A stretch of 6,716 bases of DNA, taken from the NCBI GenBank assembly GCA_043809265.1, contig JAZDDY010000076.1, forward strand, positions 1 through 6,716, read 5' to 3'. A program made the position numbers and the translations under genes. The notes beneath the pieces are model-generated. The model had not been told where the DNA came from, did no database searches, and saw only the letters and a list, made by a program, of their open reading frames with translations. Below are positions 1 to 4,563 of this stretch, in pieces. Source of the stretch: JAPLVS01 sp043809265 (GTDB lineage Archaea; Iainarchaeota; Iainarchaeia; Iainarchaeales; DTGL01). Every line of letters starts with the position of its first letter. Positions within the stretch are counted from its first letter, which is position 1.

Positions 1-1
1 G

Positions 2-820
2 ATAGAGGACATGGCAGACCATATGGTGCTTGCGAAATGGGCTATGAGGAACATTGCCGCGCTTAACTGCGTTGAAATCACCTTTGCCCCTAAGCTTGCA
101 GTAGGGCATGCCGGCACCGGATTGCATATCCATATGGCTGCATTCAAGAAAGGAAAAAACATTTTTTTGGATAAGGGCGAATTAAGCGATACGGCCAGGA
201 AAGTGATAGGCGGCCTTGTGAAACTCGCGCCCAGCCTTACCGCTTTCGGGAACACAATCCCGATATCCTACCTGCGCCTCGTTCCCCACCAGGAAGCCCC
301 GACAAATGTCTGCTGGGGCGACAGCAACCGCTCTGTCCTCATAAGGGTGCCTTTGGGCTGGCGGAATATAGGAAACCTTAGCGCAATCGCCAACAATTCA
401 AAGGAAACCGCCGGCAATTCCGGCGAGATAAGGCAGACAGTCGAACTGCGCTCGCCTGACGGCTCTGCAAACAGCCATCTCCTGCTGGCAGGCATTGCTG
501 TTGCTGCAACATACGGCCTCACAAGCAGGGAATCATTGCAATTGGCAAAGGAAAGCTATGTCGGCGTGAACATTTTCAGGGAAGAGCACAAGAACTTGCA
601 GGACAAGCTTGGTCACCTGCCTTCCTCGTGCTATGAGTCGGCAGCAAAGCTCAGGGAGCAGGCATCGTTCTATCTAGAAGGCGGTATTTTCAATGCGCGC
701 GTCCTTGAAGGGATCGAAGGGCAATTGGAAGCGCACAACGACAGGGAAATGAACGAAAACCTGAAAATGGACAAGGAAAAGGCAGAACAGTACATCAAAA
801 AATTCTTTTACTGCGGGTGA
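2..820 (+). CDS. glnA: Glutamine synthetase family protein, C-terminal part (5' end outside window)
   Basis: The reading frame is open from base 2, so the gene enters from the left and its first part is missing. Numbered from the Met at base 11, the visible 269 residues contain the glutamine synthetase catalytic core. H39 and H41 lie in a GTGLHIH motif (the GNGMHxH position), followed by R89 and E95 in YLRLVPHQEAP, R107 and R112 in NRSVLIRVP, and E145/R147 in VELRSPD. Family members make glutamine from glutamate, ammonia and ATP in the cytoplasm as large ring oligomers. Two things differ from ordinary GSI. About 20 extra residues (roughly 116-140, starting GWRN) separate the NRS..IRVP and ELRSPD motifs, and the tail after LPSSCYES is unusual and has no clear adenylylation loop. 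The metal and nucleotide ligands look intact, so it is probably active. A related gamma-glutamyl ligase acting on another amine is possible. No partner gene is visible on this side. Confidence 0.9.
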   Translation: MEDMADHMVLAKWAMRNIAALNCVEITFAPKLAVGHAGTGLHIHMAAFKKGKNIFLDKGELSDTARKVIGGLVKLAPSLTAFGNTIPISYLRLVPHQEAPTNVCWGDSNRSVLIRVPLGWRNIGNLSAIANNSKETAGNSGEIRQTVELRSPDGSANSHLLLAGIAVAATYGLTSRESLQLAKESYVGVNIFREEHKNLQDKLGHLPSSCYESAAKLREQASFYLEGGIFNARVLEGIEGQLEAHNDREMNENLKMDKEKAEQYIKKFFYCG

Positions 821-879
821 AACAGCTCCGCCCTTGGGCAGGCAGCCGGCACATCGCGCGGTTCTTTTAATGCATGAAG

Positions 880-895
880 CCCTGCTTCTTCAGGG
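880..895 (+). terminator. Small hairpin after the glutamine synthetase gene
   Basis: CCCTG (880-884) and CAGGG (891-895) can pair around a six-base loop, and an AT-rich stretch begins about 14 bases later. A competing stem TGAAG/CTTCA (875-879/888-892) overlaps it. This could mark the 3' end of the upstream transcript, but there is no T-run directly after the stem. The rest of 821-945 holds no convincing gene. Confidence 0.22.
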
Positions 896-915
896 GAATC
901 CCGCCCTCATTTTCA

Positions 916-923
916 TTTTAAAA
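916..923 (+). promoter_or_regulatory. Archaeal TATA box for the nuclease gene
   Basis: TTTTAAAA is centred about 26 bp before the GTG at 946. That is the normal TATA-to-start spacing in archaea, so the transcript would begin at or next to the start codon (leaderless). Confidence 0.5.
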
Positions 924-945
924 CCGATGCCGCATATTCTTTTCC

Positions 946-2151
946 GTGCCCGGAATGGTTTTTTCGCATTCAAGGATAGAATCCTTTGAAAACTGCCCTT
1001 TGAAATTCAAATTCGAATACATAGACAAGCTTGAAACAGGGCACGAAGGCATCGAGGCCTTCATGGGCTCGCGCGTCCACGAAACCCTCGAAAAACTGTA
1101 CAGGGACAATCGCTTCCAGAAAGAGAACTCGCTCAAAGACCTTCTCGGATTCTATTCGGGGCAATGGGAAAAGAACTGGCATGAAGAAGTTCGCATCGTA
1201 AGGAAAGAATATTCCGTGGAAAATTACAGGAAAATGGGCGAAAAATACATTGAGGAATATTTCAATGCCTACAAGCCCTTCAACCAGTCCAAGACCCTTG
1301 GCCTTGAGGAAAAGGTTTCCATAGATTTCGGGGAAGGCTACCAGCTTAGGGGTGTAATAGACCGCCTTGCCCTTGCCGGCGATTTATACGAAATACACGA
1401 TTACAAGACAAAAATGAACCCGCCGAGCCAGGAAGAAATCGACTTGGACAGGCAGCTCGCGCTCTATGCGATTGCGGTCAAAAACCGCTTCAAGGATGCG
1501 GAAAAAATAGACCTTGTATGGCATTACCTGAGTATCGGGAAAGAAATGCGCTCGAAGCGCACGGATGCCCAGCTTGAACAGCTGAAGGATGAAATCAGGA
1601 AACAGATTGATGTTATAGAAACTGCAATCCTTGAAGGCGACTTCAAGGCAAAGGAATCCGCGTTGTGCTCGTGGTGTGAATTCGCGGAATTCTGCCCGAA
1701 GCAAAAGCACATACTTGAAACCTCCACCCTTGCCCCCGGAGAATTCCTTGAGGACGACGGGGTGAAACTGGTAAACAAATACGTCCACTTGGAAGGTCTC
1801 AAAAAGGATTTTTTGGAAAAACTCGACCCGGAACTCGAAGCGGTCAAAAAAGAATTGTTCGAATTCTCAAAGCAAAAAAATGTCCAGAGAATTGCCGGGA
1901 GCGATTTCACCGCAAGCCTTGCCTCCTATCCCCAGCTTTCATTCCCGCCAGGGCAAAGAGAACAGATAAAGCGCCTGCTGGGTGAAGCCGGCAAACTGGG
2001 GGAAGTCGAGGACATCAATTACTACGAGCTCGCAAAAAAACTCAACTCAAAATACTGGGGCCCTGAACTCACTGAAAAAATCCTTAAGCTCGCGATTAAA
2101 GGCGAAAACAGGCGCGTGTACCTGAACCGCGGCAAAAAAGGATCTGATTAG
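946..2151 (+). CDS. RecB/Cas4-like PD-(D/E)XK nuclease with Fe-S cysteine set
   Basis: This 401-residue protein carries the motifs of the PDDEXK_1 (RecB/AddB/Cas4) nuclease clan. H45 lies in GSRVHE, D139 in GVIDR, the D152-x-K154 catalytic pair in IHDYKTK, and Q170/Y174 in QLALY. C17 (ENCPLKFKF) together with C241, C244 and C250 (CxxCx5C) has the spacing used to hold a [4Fe-4S] cluster that pins the two ends of the nuclease domain. The expected activity is metal-dependent DNA cleavage, probably of single-stranded ends during repair or recombination. Residues about 265-401 form a C-terminal extension of unknown role with a charged helical start (residues 284-308). No helicase, cas gene or CRISPR repeat is nearby, so it is a solo member. 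The GTG at 946 fits a leaderless start below the TATA box; ATG at 955 is the alternative and costs only three residues. Confidence 0.86.
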   Translation: MPGMVFSHSRIESFENCPLKFKFEYIDKLETGHEGIEAFMGSRVHETLEKLYRDNRFQKENSLKDLLGFYSGQWEKNWHEEVRIVRKEYSVENYRKMGEKYIEEYFNAYKPFNQSKTLGLEEKVSIDFGEGYQLRGVIDRLALAGDLYEIHDYKTKMNPPSQEEIDLDRQLALYAIAVKNRFKDAEKIDLVWHYLSIGKEMRSKRTDAQLEQLKDEIRKQIDVIETAILEGDFKAKESALCSWCEFAEFCPKQKHILETSTLAPGEFLEDDGVKLVNKYVHLEGLKKDFLEKLDPELEAVKKELFEFSKQKNVQRIAGSDFTASLASYPQLSFPPGQREQIKRLLGEAGKLGEVEDINYYELAKKLNSKYWGPELTEKILKLAIKGENRRVYLNRGKKGSD

Positions 2152-2165
2152 CCAAAGGCAAACCC

Positions 2166-2173
2166 TTTTAAAT
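2166..2173 (+). promoter_or_regulatory. TATA box of the membrane protein/XRE regulator operon
   Basis: TTTTAAAT lies 26 bp before a predicted transcription start near 2195-2196. It directly abuts the palindrome at 2174-2191. Confidence 0.5.
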
Positions 2174-2191
2174 TGTTAGATATATCTAACA
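2174..2191. promoter_or_regulatory. 18-bp perfect palindrome, likely operator of the XRE regulator
   Basis: TGTTAGATATATCTAACA equals its own reverse complement over all 18 bases. It starts one base after the TATA box and ends just before the predicted transcription start, so a bound dimer would block initiation. The downstream operon encodes a 63-residue XRE-type HTH protein, the obvious candidate ligand (inference: autorepression). The arm TGTTAG recurs at 2195-2200, and its inverse TTCTAAC occurs at 2226-2232. Confidence 0.6.
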
Positions 2192-2195
2192 TAAT

Positions 2196-2232
2196 GTTAG
2201 AAAGGCATAACTAAATGTTGTGTTGTTCTAAC
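2196..2232. repeat. Secondary inverted arms GTTAGAA/TTCTAAC
   Basis: GTTAGAA (2196-2202) and TTCTAAC (2226-2232) are exact 7-base inverted copies 23 bases apart. They match the arms of the palindrome just upstream. They may be a weaker second operator or a leader hairpin; the second arm overlaps the first codons if translation begins at 2215. Confidence 0.35.
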
Positions 2233-2664
2233 TGGAGGCGGTTTGGTTTGAGGGAAAAGGTTGCGGTTGCGATTTCGGTTATTGTTTTGGCTGTGGCCAT
2301 GCTTTCGCTTACGGTTTACTTCCTTTCCGAGAATGCGGCAAGCGTTCCGGTTTTTGTCCCGCTGGTTGCGCTCCTGGTTGTTGCCGGCGCAGGCTTTATG
2401 GTCTGGAAAAGGGTGAAGGCAGCAAAGGCCGGGCTGAAATTCAAGGACGAAATGGAGAGGAAAATAAGCAATAAGGCCGGGTATTATGCCTTCATTGCGA
2501 CGATTTATTTCTGCCTTGCGCTTTCCTGGCTTATTGAAGAGTTCCCTTCCATGGGCATAACCGGCTTTGAGCCAAGGCACGGCCCGACGCTGGTGCTCCT
2601 TTTCTCAGGCCTTGTGTTCGTGCTTTCCTATATTATCCTTGACCGCATGGGTCCGGGGGAGTAG
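2215..2664 (+). CDS. Four-helix membrane protein, DUF2178-like
   Basis: The product is a 149-residue integral membrane protein. Hydrophobic segments lie near residues 16-37, 44-64, 89-108 and 124-143. Between helices 2 and 3 is a charged cytoplasmic-type stretch (K75 to K87, containing KDEMERKISNKA) of the kind seen in DUF2178-type small membrane proteins, which are often encoded next to an XRE regulator. The biochemical role of that family is unknown. The gene is six bases upstream of the regulator gene, so the two are almost certainly cotranscribed and the regulator may respond to, or control the amount of, this protein. The start is uncertain. ATG at 2215 has only AAAGG upstream (2201-2205), whereas an in-frame TTG at 2248 has a good GGAGG (2234-2238) nine bases away and would remove 11 residues, including a CC pair. 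GT-rich codons (GTT, TTG) are more frequent here than in neighbouring genes. Confidence 0.72.
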   Translation: MLCCSNWRRFGLREKVAVAISVIVLAVAMLSLTVYFLSENAASVPVFVPLVALLVVAGAGFMVWKRVKAAKAGLKFKDEMERKISNKAGYYAFIATIYFCLALSWLIEEFPSMGITGFEPRHGPTLVLLFSGLVFVLSYIILDRMGPGE

Positions 2665-2670
2665 GTTTCG

Positions 2671-2862
2671 ATGAAAAACCGCATAAAGGAATTCAGGGCG
2701 CGTTATAATCTCACCCAAGAAGACCTTGCAAGGAAAGCCGGCGTGCGCCGCGAGACAATTGTTTTCCTTGAGCAGGGCAAATATAACCCCTCGCTCCAGC
2801 TCGCACACGAGGTGGCGAAGGCGCTCAAAACCGGAATAGACGAGCTGTTCATCTTTGAATAG
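2671..2862 (+). CDS. XRE-family HTH transcriptional regulator (63 residues)
   Basis: The protein is essentially a single lambda-repressor-like helix-turn-helix domain. Its start MKNRIKEFRA is followed by the first HTH helix TQEDLARKAG (15-24), the turn and recognition helix VRRETIVFLEQG (25-36), and then PSLQLAHEVAKAL (40-52) and the DELF end typical of the short archaeal/Bacillus YozG-like group. Such proteins bind palindromic DNA as dimers. It is the second gene of an operon with the membrane protein and has its own ribosome site (GGGGGAG, 2655-2661, nine bases before ATG). The perfect palindrome in the operon promoter is the likely target, giving autoregulation (inference). It has no sensor domain, so any signal would have to come through another protein or through its own abundance. 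Confidence 0.9.
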   Translation: MKNRIKEFRARYNLTQEDLARKAGVRRETIVFLEQGKYNPSLQLAHEVAKALKTGIDELFIFE

Positions 2863-2866
2863 GGGG

Positions 2867-2886
2867 TGCTGCATTCATTTGCAGCA
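2867..2886. terminator. Hairpin between two convergent genes
   Basis: TGCTGCA (2867-2873) and TGCAGCA (2880-2886) form a 7-bp stem with a six-base loop. G·U and G-C pairs can extend it outward on the plus-strand RNA. It sits between the stop of the XRE gene and the last codons of the minus-strand Cys-rich gene, so it could protect or end both transcripts. There is no flanking T-run, so a terminator role is a guess. Confidence 0.35.
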
Positions 2887-3021
2887 TTCTCCCTTGTGCT
2901 TCTGGAACATCTTCTTGCACGCGTCTGAGCACTTCACTGTGAAGCCGTCCCCGTTGCACTCGATTGTCGCCACTGTTTTCCCGTCGCACACAATCTTGCA
3001 TTCCTTGCAATCGCACGCCAT
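2875..3021 (-). CDS. 48-residue cysteine-rich protein, TRASH/metallothionein-like
   Basis: The protein has nine cysteines in 48 residues: C3, C5, C8, C12, C22, C31, C35, C46 and C47. C8, C31 and C35 fit the TRASH metal-binding pattern C-x(19-22)-C-x3-C with 22 residues between the first pair. The stretch KCSDACKKMF resembles the YCSxxCxxxF signature of that domain, and the N-terminal CxCxxC and final CC recall small bacterial metallothioneins. A role as a cytoplasmic metal-binding protein or metallochaperone is therefore likely; the metal cannot be read from the sequence. The ATG at 3021 is chosen because GGAGGTG lies six bases upstream and a TATA box lies inside the region that a longer reading frame would translate. 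It is divergent from a Cys-containing PadR regulator, and repeated CGATA motifs surround its promoter, so metal- or thiol-dependent control is the natural reading (inference). Confidence 0.75.
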   Translation of the reverse strand: MACDCKECKIVCDGKTVATIECNGDGFTVKCSDACKKMFQKHKGECCK

Positions 3022-3026
3022 ATTAT

Positions 3027-3035
3027 CCACCTCCC
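3027..3035 (-). promoter_or_regulatory. Strong Shine-Dalgarno site fixing the start of the Cys-rich gene
   Basis: On the minus strand this reads GGGAGGTGG. The core GGAGGTG ends six bases before the ATG at 3021. It is the best ribosome-binding match in the window and rules out the 57-residue upstream extension of the frame. Confidence 0.8.
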
Positions 3036-3049
3036 AAAAGTCGCTATGA

Positions 3050-3096
3050 TATCGTATATCCGATACTATTTTTAAAGGTATTGGTTTTACGATACT
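3050..3096. promoter_or_regulatory. CGATA-repeat operator cluster around the Cys-rich gene promoter
   Basis: TATCG (3050-3054) and CGATA (3061-3065) form a dyad with a six-base spacer between the TATA box and the predicted start of the minus-strand gene. CGATACT occurs twice as an exact direct repeat (3061-3067 and 3090-3096). TACGATA (3088-3094) is the exact inverse of TATCGTA (3050-3056). The copies flank the TATA box on both sides. The adjacent PadR protein is the likely binder (inference). Confidence 0.5.
3069..3077 (-). promoter_or_regulatory. TATA box of the Cys-rich gene
   Basis: On the minus strand this reads CTTTAAAAA. It predicts a transcription start near 3047, leaving a leader of about 26 bases that includes the strong ribosome site. 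Confidence 0.55.
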
Positions 3097-3145
3097 GCGG
3101 TTTGCGCCGGGCTTGGCTGGAAGGCGTTTCCCGCGCGTGGAAATG

Positions 3146-3168
3146 TTTTTATTCTGGTTAACCGATAT
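3146..3168 (+). promoter_or_regulatory. PadR gene promoter: TATA box plus CGATA copy
   Basis: TTTTTATT (3146-3153) is centred 26 bp before the ATG at 3176, predicting a leaderless transcript. CCGATAT (3162-3168) lies between the box and the start; CCGATA also occurs at 3060-3065 in the divergent promoter. This suggests that the regulator also controls itself. Confidence 0.45.
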
Positions 3169-3175
3169 TGTTTGC

Positions 3176-3472
3176 ATGGCCTGCTGTGACATGAAGGGCT
3201 TTCTGTCCTATCTTGTGCTTTGGATTGTGGGCAAGGGGAAGCTCACAGGGGCCGAGATTGCCGCCGAGCTTGAGAGAAGGCGCGGCACTAAGCCGAGCCC
3301 TGGGACTATTTACCCTGTCCTCAAGGAATTGAAGAAAAAAGGCCTTATTTCTGCTGATGTAAACAAAAAGTATTCCCTTACAAAGGAGGGCAGGAAAGAA
3401 CTGAAATCAGCCTGCGCAATGTTCTGCAGCGCCTTTTATGACATGAAGGACATGGTCCATTGCTGCAAGTGA
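3176..3472 (+). CDS. PadR-family regulator with terminal cysteines
   Basis: This 98-residue protein has a PadR winged helix. MKGFLSYLVLWIV (6-18) is helix 1, LTGAEIAAELERRRG (23-37) is helix 2 and its turn, KPSPGTIYPVLKELKKKGLI (39-58) is the signature recognition helix, and KKYSLTKEGRKEL (64-76) is the wing. PadR proteins bind DNA as dimers and usually repress. Cysteines sit at C3/C4, at C80 and C84 (CxxxC), and at C96/C97 next to H95, so both ends could form a metal or disulfide sensor near the dimer helix (inference). The start at 3176 fits the TATA spacing; the in-frame extension upstream would run through the promoter and is not supported. Its divergent neighbour is the Cys-rich protein, and the next gene downstream, Sua5, begins 21 bases after its stop and may be read from the same transcript. 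Confidence 0.88.
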   Translation: MACCDMKGFLSYLVLWIVGKGKLTGAEIAAELERRRGTKPSPGTIYPVLKELKKKGLISADVNKKYSLTKEGRKELKSACAMFCSAFYDMKDMVHCCK

Positions 3473-3493
3473 CACTTTTCTTTCAGTGGTAAA

Positions 3494-4543
3494 ATGCCGA
3501 AAACCAAAATCCTCAAAATCAACCCGAAAAAGCCTGAAGCGAAAAAAATCCAGGCTGCCGCGGAAATAATCCAGAAGGGCGGCATTGTGGCTTTCCCCAC
3601 AGAAACCGTTTACGGCCTTGGCGCAAATGCTTTCGATGTGAAAGCCGTGCAAAAAATCTTCAGGGCAAAGGGAAGGCCGCAGGACAATCCATTGATTGTG
3701 CATATTGCGGACCGAAATGACCTTGCAGGACTTGTGGTGCACGTTCCATTCAAAGCCCTGAAATTGGCAAAATGCTTTTGGCCAGGGCCGCTCACAATGG
3801 TATTGAAAAAATCAGACCTTGTTCCTGATGAAGTCACCTGCGGTTTGGATACTGTTGCGGTAAGGATGCCATCGCATAAAATCGCGCATACTCTCATCAA
3901 GGCTGCAGGGGTGCCGATTGCTGCCCCCAGTGCGAACCTTTCAGGAAAGCCATCCACGACCACTGCAAAACATGCCATCCACGATTTGAAGGGCAAAGTG
4001 GATGCGATTATCGACGGCGGGGATGCAACAATAGGCCTGGAATCCACTGTAATCGACCTCACTTCAAAGCCCGCGGTCCTGTTGAGACCAGGGGGAATCA
4101 CTAGAGAGGAAATCGAAGAGGTTTTGGGGCTGATAAAATTGCACCCTTCACTTAAAGGAAAACTGCTTTCTTTGAAGGGAAAAGTGAAATCGCCTGGAAT
4201 GAAATACAGGCATTATGCCCCGAAAGCGCGCGTGATATTGGTGGAAGGCGAACCCGAAAAGGTTAGGGCAAAAATTAGCGAGCTGGCTTTAAAGTTCAAG
4301 AGGGAAAAGAAAAAGGTCGGCATCCTTTACTGCTCGAAAAAAGCATTTTATCCGGCTGATTCATTGAAATTTGCAGGCGCGTCCCATAAGGCAGTTGCAA
4401 GGGATTTGTTCAAGAACTTCCGCGCCTTCGACAGGGAAAACATACAAATAATAATTGCCGAGGCTGTCAGCGAAAAAGGCATCGGCCTTGCGATAATGAA
4501 CCGCATGAAAAGAGCGGCGTACAGGATTGTGAAGGCAGGATAA
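3494..4543 (+). CDS. sua5: Threonylcarbamoyl-AMP synthase, Sua5 type
   Basis: The enzyme condenses threonine, bicarbonate and ATP to threonylcarbamoyl-AMP, the first step of t6A37 formation in ANN-decoding tRNAs; the KEOPS/Kae1 complex then transfers the group. Residues about 15-212 form the YrdC domain. PTETVYGLG (35-43), KGRPQDNPL (59-67), WPGPLTMVL (96-104), VAVRMPSH (121-128), APSANLSG (144-151) and ESTVIDL with LRPGGITREE (183-206) are all present. A linker with SPGMKYRHYAPK (233-244) leads to a Rossmann-like Sua5 C-terminal domain (about 246-349) ending in GIGLAIMNRMKRAAYRIVK. At 349 residues it is the full two-domain Sua5 length, not the short YrdC form. The start has GTGG four bases ahead of it. 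The role is essential and unrelated to the PadR gene just upstream, so any cotranscription is probably incidental. Confidence 0.95.
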   Translation: MPKTKILKINPKKPEAKKIQAAAEIIQKGGIVAFPTETVYGLGANAFDVKAVQKIFRAKGRPQDNPLIVHIADRNDLAGLVVHVPFKALKLAKCFWPGPLTMVLKKSDLVPDEVTCGLDTVAVRMPSHKIAHTLIKAAGVPIAAPSANLSGKPSTTTAKHAIHDLKGKVDAIIDGGDATIGLESTVIDLTSKPAVLLRPGGITREEIEEVLGLIKLHPSLKGKLLSLKGKVKSPGMKYRHYAPKARVILVEGEPEKVRAKISELALKFKREKKKVGILYCSKKAFYPADSLKFAGASHKAVARDLFKNFRAFDRENIQIIIAEAVSEKGIGLAIMNRMKRAAYRIVKAG

Positions 4544-4549
4544 CTGCCT
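4533..4549. terminator. Hairpin spanning the Sua5 stop codon
   Basis: AGGCAG (4533-4538) and CTGCCT (4544-4549) form a 6-bp stem whose five-base loop GATAA contains the TAA stop codon. It lies in the 20-base gap between convergent genes and may help separate the two transcripts. No T-run follows on either strand. Confidence 0.28.
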
Positions 4550-4563
4550 GTTGCTGTTCCTGC

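Noticed and set aside
874..918. 14-codon frame after the glutamine synthetase gene
   Set aside because: It is very short, without a ribosome site, and overlaps a hairpin; chance is the simplest explanation.
1384..1910. Antisense frames (128 and 134 residues) inside the nuclease gene
   Set aside because: Both lie opposite a strongly conserved enzyme, have no ribosome sites or recognisable motifs, and are shadows of its codon pattern.
2197..2580. 127-residue antisense frame opposite the membrane protein
   Set aside because: Low-complexity Asn/Arg repeats arise from the GTT/TTG-rich codons of the real gene on the other strand.
3113..3175. Upstream extension of the PadR protein by 21 residues
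   Set aside because: It would translate the promoter; PadR homology begins right after the Met at 3176, and TATA spacing fits that start.
3022..3192. Upstream extension of the Cys-rich protein to 105 residues
   Set aside because: The extension runs through a TATA box and the CGATA repeats, has no protein-like composition, and a strong GGAGGTG site marks the internal ATG at 3021.
3610..4101. 163-residue antisense frame inside the Sua5 gene
   Set aside because: It lies opposite the conserved YrdC domain and resembles no protein family.
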